From contig CM060203.1 in assembly GCA_030562195.1 (NCBI GenBank), positions 2,432,208 through 2,496,207 of the forward strand: a DNA stretch of 64,000 nt, written 5' to 3'. Shown here in pieces: positions 37,501 to 49,110 of this stretch. The first letter of the stretch is position 1, and every line of letters starts with the position of its first letter. The notes under the pieces are model-generated. The model was not told the origin of the DNA, ran no database searches, and saw only the letters and a list, made by a program, of their open reading frames with translations. Made by a program: the position numbers and the translations under genes. This DNA is from Nipponacmea schrenckii (Eukaryota > Mollusca > Gastropoda > Lottiidae).

Positions 37501-40500
37501 ACAGATAGCTGAAATCCAGTTCTATCGGCTGGTAAAGTAAATATTAAGATGACTATACAGATAGCTGACATTGACCTCTATCAGCTGGTAAATTGAAGAT
37601 TTGTGTGTCATCAGCTAGGTGAAATTGAACTGTTTTTAAACACATTTCCTGACACTGCCCACATAGAATACCAGACAGAAGCCTTACCTGCAACTTGTGT
37701 TATATGATAAGCGTCCACAGATAATAAAACTGATCCCGATAACAAGCTACTTCTTAATTCAAACAGAGAGTGGAGGGAAAGCGAGGCTACGTGAGGCTTG
37801 GACCATCTTGATCCCCCTTCTTCTACATCTTCTTCATATTTCACCCATCTGAATTAAATATTGGGAAATTCTTTATAAATAATTGTTCCTATGAAAACTA
37901 ATAGAGTTGCACACCATGAGTAGGCATTGAAGGTGTCCCATTCCTATTGAGAAAGTGATCATAACTTGGTTACCATAGCAATATCATCAAATTGCTTACC
38001 TTGCAGTTTCTCTCCACTCCATGGCATTCGCCAATTTAAACAGACAATCCATTTGACAGAATACATCACAAGTAGAAGAATCATCTTCATGTTCTCCCAA
38101 AAGATGTTGGATCTGTTCACTAGGTGTCAATGATGCTGGAATAAAATGAACTTAGAAAATTAAAGAGAATGATTCTAGGAAGGCCTTAGAGCTACGATAG
38201 TGTTCTAAAAAATGCTTCCTTGACTACTGGGTCTGAAGCAGCCCTCACACTATAGCGATCATCAGCCGTGTATGGTTCCGTTGGTCATAAACTCTATAGC
38301 GTCTGAGTTGTGAGTTACGTTTGGAACCGTATATATCTGATTATCGTTATGTTGAGAGACCATCTTTATTTAAAATCGAAAGCAAAGCTAGACTGACTGA
38401 CATTTACAACATGGAGTCTGATAGAAGATCAAATTGAAAGATATAGGATAGTACTAGATCTAGAAACTAGAATATAAGATTGTTTAAGTTGATTGCTTTC
38501 TTCCTTTCGAAATCATTCATCTAATAGTTTGCTAAAATTTTGTCAGAAGCCCGAACAAGTTTTATAAAGAAGATATATTGAAGATATCATCGCAAGAAGA
38601 TTCCACAAACAAAACAAGAAACAAGAAATATGCTGCTGTAGTCCCAAAATTTAAATGATAACCGATACCACAGAATAACAATTTCTATAACCCAGTGTTA
38701 TTAACTCACTGTACATGTACTGAACATGTATTGTATACGATAAACATGTTATAATAACAGTATTTATTATACAGTGTTATTAACTCACTAAACATGTATT
38801 GTATATGATAAACATGTTATAATAACAGTATTTATGTATTGTATATGATAACCATGATATAATAACAGTATTTATGTATGTATATGATAAACATGATATA
38901 ATAACAGTATTTATGTATGTATATGATAAACATGATATAATAACAGTATTTATGTATGTATATGATAAACATGATATAATAACAGTATTTATGTATTGTA
39001 TATGATAAACATGATATAATAACAGTATTTATGTATTGTATATGATAAACATGATATAATAACAGTATTTATGTATTGTATATGATAAACATGATATAAT
39101 AACAGTATTTATGTATGTATATGATAAACATGATATAATAACGGTATTTATTGTAAAGTGTTATTAATTAGCTCAACCCACTAACAGCATATTAGTAAAA
39201 ATAGTTAATATAATATAAATAACCCATGTCCAACAACTTACAGGCCATATTCATAGTAGGTTCTGATACTGGAAATTAGGAATATAGATTAGATAGAGTA
39301 TTAAAAAGATTTGTAAGATTTGACATGAGCTTTTTCTGAATTTATTACCAACATGCACATGCACATGCACATGCGCCTCTCCAACCTATATCTATTACGA
39401 AAACCCCAAGAGAGCCATTTCGATTTATGCAAGAAATAAATCCGACAGGCAAGTAAAGGGAGAATCGGAATAAATAGATATAAATTGAATATTTGTGAGT
39501 TATGTAACATGATCTAGAAAGTATATATCCATGCATCGTGGATCAGGAGAAATCTTAACTCATTCACAGATGAATGCGATTTACATGCAGTGTTATATTC
39601 ACTCAACATGCAATCTAGAAACTTAATATAATCTTGACAATGGCTAGCTTTTACGAACAGCCTACTAATGCTGTTTTAGCCACCTTTGTTTTGTTTATCC
39701 TGGGAGTTTCTGGCTGAAGTCGCTCTAGCCAATACAGCCATTAAATACTGCATTCGTTGGTGTACAATCCGATCACACCACTTAATTTCTGGATACTAGA
39801 CTAGCAACTTTAGCCGCCGTACGTAGATCGTAATAACTTAGGTGATGGAAAATAACGAGCTGCTTTAATATCCTACGCATTTTTAAAAAAAAAACGTTTT
39901 GCTTTTCAGCTCTAACCATTTAATAAGTTTACATTCTTATCAAGAGTTTCATGAAAGCTAAGTTTATTTTTTCATCTCAAACAAGGTAATTTTCTTAGCA
40001 ACCTTCCCACCTTATTCGGTGAATAGAAAACACATTGGCGTTTTACAAGGGCTATAGAAAAATGTGAAAATCACTTAAATATTACAAACCTGGTGTCACT
40101 CCGTCAGAGAGGGCACTTCTTCCCTTCTTATGGTGATGTTTATTCGGTCGTCGTGGACGTTTTGGTAAACGCAATCCTATTGTTGCGTTACTGCTGCGTC
40201 TGTCGAAGGCTACAAAAACACAAGAAATAAAAATAACATAAAATATATATATCCGAAAAACTATGTAATTATCAACAAAGATGAATTTGATTATTATAAC
40301 AGGGATTCTGTTTACTTTATGACACAAGGTAAGATCACGGATAAATATATTCTCATAATAAACATTCTTGAAAACTAAAATTTTCAAGAATCCCTTGAAG
40401 TTTGTGTCTTGGGTATTCTGCTGTATTCGTTTTATAAGATTGCGATTCATAAGTATCTTTCAAGCTTCAAATTGGAGATAGCTTAGATCTGTTTTCCCAT

Positions 40501-40703
40501 ACAAGTATTGTAATACCCGTCTCGAATATGATATTGTTCTTGCACTTACCACTGCTATCGATATCGAAGTCTGGCATGATCTTAGCCGGACCCGTATCCC
40601 GCACCGGGAGAGCATCGTAACTGGAGTCCATATTGGTACAATTTAAACTATAAACCTTGGCCAAGATAGGCTAGGGGACAGTTTCTTCTCGTATACCCGG
40701 AAT
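28551..40703 (-). CDS. Sodium-coupled bicarbonate transporter, SLC4A7/8/10-like
   Basis: Nineteen exons join in phase on the minus strand: 40703-40550 (ATG at 40631), 40209-40090, 38135-38000, 37848-37688, 37219-37016, 36795-36698, 36183-35938, 35720-35574, 35090-34999, 34665-34491, 33999-33866, 33683-33104, 32888-32775, 32259-32095, 31841-31663, 31360-31288, 30907-30662, [gap], 29281-29094, 28665-28551; 1,084 residues without the gap. Seen: basic/His segment (about 40-60); [16 protein letters not shown] and [18 protein letters not shown] (about 110-140); [52 protein letters not shown] and [17 protein letters not shown] (anion-exchanger signature region); a large outer loop with six sequons and four Cys; [23 protein letters not shown]-like [32 protein letters not shown]; and a [13 protein letters not shown] tail typical of the NDCBE/NBCn group. 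The family moves Na+ with HCO3-/CO3-- across the plasma membrane. One exon, expected to carry the FT..EL..LDD segment, is not recognisable between 30661 and 29282. Confidence 0.9.
29282..30661 (-). other. SLC4 gene region where one exon is expected but not intact
   Basis: The exon ending at 30662 and the one starting at 29281 are both phase 0, so an exon of 3n bases should lie between. In SLC4 proteins it encodes the end of the last helix and the RK.MD...LDD..PE segment. Minus-strand stretches near 30240 (readable as [12 protein letters not shown] before a gtaaga donor) and near 30400 ([20 protein letters not shown]) vaguely resemble it, but both carry frame breaks and resemble each other. 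They may be decayed repeats, a diverged exon, or consensus error. Confidence 0.4.
32340..32475. repeat. Tandem repeat with 'acacatacaggtaa' core in an SLC4 intron
   Basis: About five irregular units of roughly 27 bp (cacatacaggtaaagttatc-like) lie in the intron between the 32888-32775 and 32259-32095 exons. The unit matches the array at 40.81-41.01 kb. Confidence 0.75.
32533..32619 (+). pseudogene. Possible non-LTR retrotransposon ORF remnant
   Basis: A plus-strand frame reads [20 protein letters not shown] and then SDCFRLRI before a stop. The W..LP..V.....F pattern resembles the segment that follows the reverse-transcriptase domain in many jockey/CR1-like elements. It is short, lies antisense in an SLC4 intron and has no other recognisable RT sequence, so this is tentative. 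Confidence 0.3.
34258..34395. repeat. About 23-bp tandem repeat in an SLC4 intron
   Basis: Units gttacctgtatgtgtaatga plus aac, about six copies including shorter variants (gttacctgtatgtgaaac), lie between the 34665-34491 and 33999-33866 exons. The core gttacctgtatgtg is the reverse complement of the core of the 40.8 kb and 32.4 kb arrays. Confidence 0.85.
35272..35440 (-). mobile_element. SINE copy, 5'-truncated, in an SLC4 intron
   Basis: Reverse-oriented copy from the A-rich tail (agaaagaaacaacttaggtt) through cacaagtccaccgtgaca, gatcctttct, ggccaaacctcttggcattg, aaagctgggtggaccgga, to gactcaaggtcatcgg. It lacks the tRNA-like head. It lies between the 35720-35574 and 35090-34999 exons, in the transcription direction of the gene. 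Confidence 0.8.
37370..37605. repeat. About 57-bp minisatellite, four copies, SLC4 intron
   Basis: Units carry gatgactatacagatagctg, aaatccagttctatcggctg and gtaaagtaaatattaa. The middle units are identical, suggesting recent expansion. They lie between the 37848-37688 and 37219-37016 exons. Confidence 0.9.
38690..39160. repeat. About 40-bp AT-rich minisatellite, about 10 copies, SLC4 intron
   Basis: Units contain gtatatgataaacatgatat and aataacagtatttatgtatt, with variants of 38-40 bp. They sit in the long intron between the 40209-40090 and 38135-38000 exons. Confidence 0.9.
39352..39376. repeat. (ACATGC)n microsatellite
   Basis: About four copies of acatgc lie in the same SLC4 intron. Confidence 0.85.
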
Positions 40704-40814
40704 CTGAAATGGATAAAATTATTTAAAATAAACTAGTGGTAAACAGCTACGGACATGTTTAGAAGTACTATCAAATAAAAAATGATATTGCTTACTTAAT
40801 TAATTACTACGTTT

Positions 40815-41012
40815 CGTAACACAAACAGGTAGCGTTATCAAGTAAACATATACAGGCAACGTTAACAAGTAAACACATACAGGTAACGTTATCAAGTAAG
40901 CACATACAGATAACGTTATCAAGTAAACACATACAGGTAACGTTATTAAGTAAACACATACAGGCAACGTTATCAAGTAAGCACATACAGGCAACGTTAA
41001 CAAGTAAACAAA
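40815..41012. repeat. 27-bp minisatellite just upstream of the SLC4 ATG exon
   Basis: About seven units of aagtaaacacatacaggtaa plus cgttatc. The array lies upstream of the acceptor (exon start 40703) of the exon holding the SLC4 initiation codon, so probably in a 5' UTR intron. Confidence 0.88.
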
Positions 41013-42009
41013 TACATGTAGTATGTAATAAACCTAGAAGTAGTATATCTTTATGGCTTGTGTTTCGAAACGTAGTATGTTATAAAGTAAAAAGTAGTAC
41101 ATCCATATATCTTGTGTGTTCGTAACATAGTATATAATAAAGTAAGTTAGTACATCCATTTATCTTAGTGTTTAATCTTGTTTATTTGGTAATATTTCTG
41201 GCCTAGCGAAATTAAATGGAGTTTTACACATTTTTGTATCACGTTGTAAACTAATATGAAATGTCACACATTATAACCAATTTTTCTTTCTTTTCTTAGA
41301 TGAAATTCAGAAATACCTACAGGGCGTGACTCTCTCTGTCGAATAAATGGAATGCAAACTTTGGCTTTTCCTTTTAAAATTTTCAATAAATTTGAGTCAA
41401 ATTACAAGAAAAACAATAACGAGATTTGAGACTTTCTGATAACCAATCATTATGAGGTTAATCTTCACTGAACCAATGAAAATGTATCTCAATTTAAGCC
41501 GAGCTTTCTTAATCTTACGCTTGATAAGTAAACATGTTAAGACTACGTACAATAGAATATACGGTCATATCAATTTTCTGATGATAGATGACGTTACCTT
41601 GTCATTCACGAGGAAAATAAATACAATAGATAAATACAATGATGAAAACAATGGTCTTTTGATGTAAACAATGAGAAAGAAATCAATAATGATAAGTTTG
41701 TAATTTGTAAATAATGAAAATAAAATAAAACTAAAACAAGAGATGCGGGAGATGTCGAAATGTCAATCCGCTGTCACAGAGAAACATGCGTAAGGAAAGA
41801 TGTCATCGCTAGCGATATCCACCACAGTCAATATTTCAACATAGTGCTGCTCTAATCAATTTAATTTAGCACCGTTTGTTCGGGTATCGAAAGAGACTTT
41901 GATATAGAGGCCATTTGTGACAGTTACGTTACAGTGCACTCTTCACCTGGATATATTCAACAGAGTGAAAGATATTATGGCAAATATCCCCTGATATTGA
42001 ACAAAAAAG

Positions 42010-42390
42010 GTGCAACTGATGCCCTAGCGATATATCTCCCGAATTGCAACATAGAGGGCTGTTCATAATGCCCTAGCGAAATATATCTCCCGAAATTGCA
42101 ACATAGGGGGCTGTTAATGATGCCTTAGCGAAATATATCACCCGAATTGCAAGTTAGAGGGCTGTTCATGATGCCCTAGCGAAATATATCTCCCGAAATT
42201 GCAACATAGCGGGCTGTTCATGATGCCTTAGCGAAATGTTTAATTTAAACCCGAATTGAAAAACAGTTAAGAGGAGCTGTTAATGATGCCCTAACGAAAT
42301 ATATCTCCTGAAATTGCAACATAGAGGGCTCTTACTGATGCCTTAGCGAAATGTCTCCTACATTTGCAACACAGAGGACTGTTAATAGCA
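42010..42390. repeat. About 53-bp minisatellite, seven copies
   Basis: Units contain gatgccctagcgaaatatat, ctcccgaaattgcaacatag and agggctgttcat, with one unit interrupted (about 42235-42270). The array lies upstream of the SLC4 gene. Confidence 0.88.
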
Positions 42391-44029
42391 ATTGGCAAAA
42401 CATCTGCCTTAACTGCACAATATTAGCTATTCAGGTGTCGAAAAGTGGTCCATAAAACTTACATTTTATTTCTAATATAAATATGCATGTGATATAAATT
42501 TCGTTAAAAGTATATAATATGTTAATTTGTAATGTTGTGATTGTTGGAGATATAAATAAATAAATCGTGTTAATTCACGACTGAAATTTGTCCTACGCCC
42601 ATCTCCTTCACAAGAAGGTGAAGATGAGCTATATTTGGAGCTAGATATTTATATCTATGGTTTAAGCACATTGAAATGGTCATAAATAAACCCCCAAAAA
42701 CACTTCTGTGACATGTGAAATTTTTATGACAGAATTATTTCTAGTACATAATTCCTTTTTAAAAATCTGAACTAAAACTAAAGCCGAAGTAATTCTACAC
42801 GCATGTACATGATTGTATATCGTCATAGCTGTTAAGAATTCCTTTAGATTTTGAAAAGTACGATTGATTTTGTATTATTGTTAAGTGTTCGATGTTATGC
42901 ACTGAATCGAGTTATCTATACAGAAGAAAACAGAAGAAACAGTACCGCGATGGGTCATAGGCGGGTGTTTCCTACATACGACATTGAAAAGAAAACGTTT
43001 CGTTTCTTCCAATTCTAAGATATTTTATGTCCTGGTACCGTACGCCACATCAAGCACTTATATCTCATCCGTTCCTGGCTTAATTGTTCGAGCTGCAAAT
43101 TTCCATTTTGCATGTACATGTTATTAGAAAATATAATGTAGTTGCATATTTTGTTTTTGTCTTGTATTATTTCTGTTTTAATTTAGTAGTAATTCAGAGT
43201 TCTCATCACTATTGTAGTACAAGTATAGCACAACAAAAATATCTTAGAGAACTCAAGAGTCAAGCTTTATCTTGGGCGAAATAATAAAAAAGGTTAGTCC
43301 CGATATTACTTGTGATCAATGGCTACAGGAAATGAACATAGTGCAATATTTGAAAGAAGTTTTCACTAATTATGCCTAATGCAATGCCCGTTAGTTCACC
43401 TTTAAGAACCCTGTGTTACAATAGAGCTCGTTAGAACAATTGGTAACGCTGCTAACTAATATAGATTCTGTCACTGACTGGAAATGTCTCTTACATAAGA
43501 ATTGCACCGGAGTGTGAGAGAGGAACCCAGTGCTGTAAAACAGTGGTGCATCTAGCAGGCTGGAGTTGACGGGCAATTCTTTTATTGAGGATCATAAAGG
43601 ACGGGAAAATCTGGCCCGCCCCTTGCATGACCCCTTCCCTAACAAAGCCACCCTATACCCTCATCACGTATATAGCATATTCGGTTCTATTCAGATCGGA
43701 CACAATATTTGTTGCCCAATAAACTCTTTTGAGAATAACTCTCTGGTAAACGCATTAACAATCAAATGAACAACCTTGCTAGTTCTCATCGAACCTGTTT
43801 CTTATAGCCGGACAACTAGAATTGATAACCCGAATTTAGCAGACTGAGAGATAGAATTTTTATCGGTGAGCAATGTCATGACGGCAGTTCTTACTTTCGA
43901 GCGAATAGAGTTTAATTAGAGTTATATTATGAAAATAAAATCAATATCATACACGCCATTATTATTTAAGGGAACAATATATGAAAAATAAAACCCCAAA
44001 CAATAAGTTTCCTTCATTACGCTAAACAA

Positions 44030-45020
44030 CACAACGAGACCTATATCCCAGGTCAGGTACGGACTCAGATATAAACAACACAACGAGACCTATATCCCAG
44101 GTCAGGTACGGACTCAGATATAAACAAGACTATGAGACCTATATCCCAGGTCAGGTACGGACTCAGATATAAACAAGACTATGAGACCTATATCCCAGTC
44201 AGGTACGGACTCAGATATAAACAAGACTATGAGACCTATATCCCAGTCAGGTACGGACTCAGATATAAACAAGACTATGAGACCTATATCCCAGTCAGGT
44301 ACGGACTCAGATATAAACAAGACTATGAGACCTATATCCCAGGTCAGGTACGGACTCAGATATAAACAAGACTATGAGACCTATATCCCAGGTCAGGTAC
44401 GGACTCAGATATAAACAAGACTATGAGACCTATATCCCAGTCAGGTACGGACTCAGATATAAACAAGACTATGAGACCTATATCCCAGGTCAGTACGGAC
44501 TCAGATATAAACAAGACTATGAGACCTATATCCCAGTCAGGTACGGACTCAGATATAAACAAGACTATGAGACCTATATCCCAGTCAGGTACGGACTCAG
44601 ATATAAACAAGACTATGAGACCTATATCCCAGTCAAGTACGGACTCAGATATAAACAAGACTATGAGACCTATATCCCAGTCAGGTACGGACTCAGATAT
44701 AAACAAACTATGAGACCTATATCCCAGTCAGGTACGGACTCAGATATAAACAAGACTATGAGACCTATATCCCAGGTCAGGTACGGACTCAGATATAAAC
44801 AAGACTATGAGACCTATATCCCAGGTCAGGTACGGACTCAGATATAAACAAGACTATGAGACCTATATCCCAGTCAGGTACGGACTCAGATATAAACAAG
44901 ACTATGAGACCTATATCCCAGGTCAGGTACGGACTCAGATATAAACAAGACTATGAGACCTATATCCCAGGTCAGGTACGGACTCAGATATAAACAAGAC
45001 TATGAGACCTATATCCCAGA
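44030..45020. repeat. 47/49-bp minisatellite, about 20 copies
   Basis: Highly uniform units (acaagactatgagacctata, tcccaggtcaggtacggact, cagatataa) occur in two length classes that differ by a gg insertion in cccaggtcagg versus cccagtcagg. The first two units read acaacacaacgagacc instead. The near identity implies recent or ongoing homogenisation. Several long spurious frames on both strands result. Confidence 0.93.
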
Positions 45021-47949
45021 TTAAACGACAAGTTTCAAACTTGGTATGTTGTAACAGAATAAAATAAACGTCATTTCACTTCGAAGTTATGTTAAACGTG
45101 AAGTAGATTGTTTAAAAAATGAACTGAGTTTGTCAGGCCAATGACCCTCCATCCGATCACCCCAAAACATAGAACAAAAACACATATGGATTTGTATGAT
45201 CAGAAAATATACCCAAGACAAGTCCTAATCAGGCACGTTGGAGAGGGTCGTGGGGCGACGGGTGGCTACAAGCTTTCCCCTATCGTCTAATGTTTGAGCC
45301 AAGCAATTTAATTTCTTTGAGAGAGAGAATTGGATTATCGACATTAAAATACCTTTGCTATAAAACAATATATATTTTTGTAAGTTTAAATTGAAGAGAA
45401 ACATTTCACTTATCAAAAAAGTCTGAAATTTTGGCTGCATGTTGTCGGCTGCAAGCACAGTTTTACAGAGATAATGTGTATTCATGTTTTATCAAAGCAA
45501 AGATATTCTGAGACTAATAATACTATTTTGGCTACTAATCCAATTCCCACAAAAATAATGGAAAAAAAAACTACCTTGCTCAGACTAGAGGAGGCGTACT
45601 GACTTAAGCCCTTTAAAAGCCGATTTTCAGTTGCTAAAGAATCATTATGTCTTCTAAGTTTCATGTATATTGTATATAACTGTAAGAGTTGGAGCACCCC
45701 CCCCCCCAAAAAAAAACCCCGAAAGAATGAACAAGTAAAACTAAACACAATACACGAAACGCAGTAATTTGAGTTATGTAAAATCTTCTTATACAACCGT
45801 CTTAGAATTAAAATAATTAAAAAATATTGAAAAAAATTAGTAAGTAGCAATTTTCAAAGAAATTGTAAGACACAATTTTTAATAAATATTTCAAAATAAA
45901 AAAACGCGGAAACACAAAAATGGCACGACTATATAATTAATTATTCAACAGGGTGTGGTGGTGAAGACTTCTTCCTCGCACTAAGTCATGTCCAATGTCA
46001 GCTGAAAGTCACAGGAAAAGACAGTCGAGACACTGGTTGTATCTAATTTATCAAATCTAACTATTTCAGCTTAGACATTTACACTTTATTTGACATATTA
46101 CTTGAAATTTTTATTCAAGAAGTGAAACTTTCATAAAAAAAAAATGTGTCATACATACAAACTGCCTACTTACATGCATTGTTGCGACAGTTTAAAAGCT
46201 GTAGGAGAATATTAGAGATGTATAGAGTTATCCACTATCAGGTAGTGAAGTATTCTGTGTCACTTCAAGTACTATCATACCGCTTCATATCAAATGTATT
46301 TAATTTACCAATTCCAACCACTAAGTACTACGACACTCTTGGTCCCAATTCATTTTCGTCTTATGTCAGCTCAAAAATGTCTTTCTCTAAGTAATGAGCC
46401 TGACAGGCAACGCCGTGGTTTATCAATCATCACAGTGAAAGAGGCAGAGTCTAAACCTCAACGACTTGCTAGAGCATCGGTCATTTTTATCAGAGCGTTT
46501 TTACATATCAGAAATTAGTTTAAGTTATTCAAGGTGGAGATCAGTTTCACTCGTAGATCTAATTACGGTTTACATTAACACAAAATGTGTTTTTATTGGA
46601 CCACTTTTAAGAAAATTGAGAATAGTTATTAAATTATGAAATATGTATGTAAAAGATATACAGGTTTAAGCTATATTAAACCAACCTCAGGTTTCACGTT
46701 TACCGAAATAGATTCACCTAAATAGGCATATATCTAAAATATCAGATTCTCCCAGATTCATTTATCAACATTAGAAATTCAGAAATACCTTTCTCTATTC
46801 AATTAGATATAAATTAAAATTCATTAGAAAACAGGCAAATTAAATTAGGTCTGAATAGTTAATGTGTTTTCCGTGCACTGATCCGTGTTCGTAAAATTTT
46901 CTCATATTCTTGTAATGAATGTGTTTGGTTATGATTGAAATTATTGGAAATCACATAAAATTACGTCTATTTCTGTTCTTGGCTAAGAAAGAAAGGGGCA
47001 CGTCTGTTAAATATGCAAAGGGGTATTTTTTTTCGCGACAGCATTCCGGAATTCTAACTGAAGACAGATCATAGATACATATATATTGATGGTATAATGC
47101 GAGACCGTCCTTTTTCCATGTCGTAAAACAAATTAAGAAGTTTCATTCTTTGTTTCAACAGTCTACTTATTGTTCTAATCCATAGACCTTGAAAACATTT
47201 CCCAGGGTAAATCAAAATATTGTACATATCTCTAGTGGTGTGCTACTGTCAGTCACTTATTGTTTTAGTCAGATTCTTATTGTCAACAGATCCAATTTCT
47301 ACAAAAAAATGATAATAACACTGTCATAACAAAAAGTTCTCATTGCACATTTCGTGGTATTGCCTTTTCGTTATTTGTTCGCTTAGAAGCTTTAATCTAA
47401 GACAATGCACTCCATTCAATACAAAGAGAAATATATTTGAATTAAAAATGTAGTTATTCCCATACATCGTACTTCCCACTGGTCTTTTATAGCAATGTTT
47501 GATTGTTCAAGAGGAAGGGTTGAGTCTGGAGATACGCAATAAACATTTGAATGACCCCCATCCTAAATCCCCTCCCACGATACATCATGACACTACTGTT
47601 CAAATACTGAGTTTACTAAATGACCTATTTTCACCACTCCTCCCTCAGTCGCTATTATAACCCTAATAACAGCTGTAATGACATATCAAGATACTTATAT
47701 ATAGAATAATTCCCACCAAACAATATCAACTTTATTCCGAGTCATAAATAACTTCCGAGTTGTAGAGTGACATCTTACGTTCGGTAAGAATAAGTATACT
47801 ATGCCTTGTCTAGTGGATATCATTCACCACTGTAGGCCTACATACAAATTGTAGTCAAGTTCAAATGAAATATAGTAATATAACTTTACTATTAGGAAGT
47901 GAACTTCATATTTACAATTTTCTTGCTTACTGGAGTACTCAGTTAAAAT

Positions 47950-48360
47950 GAAATGAAATGAATGGAGTTTAACATTCTACTCTTCTGCACCCTGGGCTAA
48001 TGAAGACGGTGAAATAAATGGAATTTTACATCCAACTCTTCTGCACCTAATGGGCTAATGAAGACGGTGAAATAAATGGAATTTTACATCCAACTCTTCT
48101 GCACCTTATGGGCTAATGATGACAATGAAATGAATGGAATTTACGTCCTACTCTTCTGCACCTTATGGGCTAATGATGACAATGAAATGAATGGAATTTT
48201 ACGTCCTACTCTTCTGCACCTAATGGGCTAATGAAGACGGTGAAATAAATGGAATTTTACGTCCTACTCTTCTGCACCTTATGGGCTAATGATGAAAGTC
48301 ATATAATGGAGTTTTACGTCCTACTCTTCTGCACCTCGGGGGCTAATGAAGACCTCACTT
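47950..48360 (+). repeat. Tandemly amplified copies of the 'tttacgtcctactcttct' dispersed repeat
   Basis: About seven units of 58-60 bp: gaaatgaatggaattttacg, tcctactcttctgcacctta, tgggctaatgaagac. The same sequence is dispersed singly at 9.64, 53.09, 55.08 and 56.84 kb, so a fragment of an interspersed element has here become a tandem array. Confidence 0.88.
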
Positions 48361-49017
48361 CAACTTAAAATGATTCGTTGCTATTAGTTATTTTTTCAAA
48401 CTGAATTAAAGAAGTAATAAATGTACGTAACAAATTGAGAATATATGTATAATGTTATTATAATATATCGTTTCTATAGCAGTACAAATACATTGCAATA
48501 ATACATACATGAATACATTTCAATTAATTCATATTGCTATTTCTTTAATGTAGGTCTACAATGACAGATGGAAATTACAATTTCAAGAATTATTTTATTG
48601 CTTTTTTCATTATTACAAACTGGCTACTTTTTGTCATAATTTATGTCATAGATATATTATTAGTAATGAAAATTTCAACACAAAAAATTGAAATACGCCA
48701 ATGTTTTGTCTAATAACTCTATAATTGGTTATAAGTTATAACCTTTAGTTATTGGTCAACCTCAAGGGCTATGATATTTAAAACAAAAATTGTTATGTTA
48801 ACAGACAACCATAAGATAAACGGTCAAAGCTTGGATATAAAGCTACTTTTCTAATATTTAGCAACTCGAGGTTGTTTCAAAACAAGGAAGAGAAGTTTCT
48901 GTATTAGTAGTTTATTTCAGTGAGGAATAACTCTACTGACTTAGTTTTGTTTGGTCTGCGTTACTACTTCAACTTCCTTTAAATAAGTTAATTGCAGGCC
49001 CGTGTCCAGTCTTGATT

Positions 49018-49110
49018 GTTCGGAGGGACAAGTTATTTACCCAGAGGGACAAGTTATTTACCCAGAGGGACAAGTTATTTACCCGAGGGAAAAGTTATTT
49101 ACCCGAGGGG
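49018..49110. repeat. 22-bp tandem repeat, about 5 copies
   Basis: Units of gagggacaagttatttaccc plus ag, the last two lacking bases. It lies next to aggcccgtgtccag (about 48997) and gggcccgtttctcaaaaa (about 49187), which look like ends of DNA elements. Confidence 0.8.

Noticed and set aside
43420..43520. Possible tRNA-like sequence (gagctcgttagaacaattgg)
   Set aside because: A-box-like text is present but no convincing B box or cloverleaf pairing; at most a decayed SINE head.
44374..44847. 157-codon plus-strand frame
   Set aside because: Pure 47/49-bp minisatellite translation with frames also open on the other strand.
44030..45020. CRISPR-like array
   Set aside because: Units are contiguous with no unique spacers and the genome is eukaryotic; it is a minisatellite.
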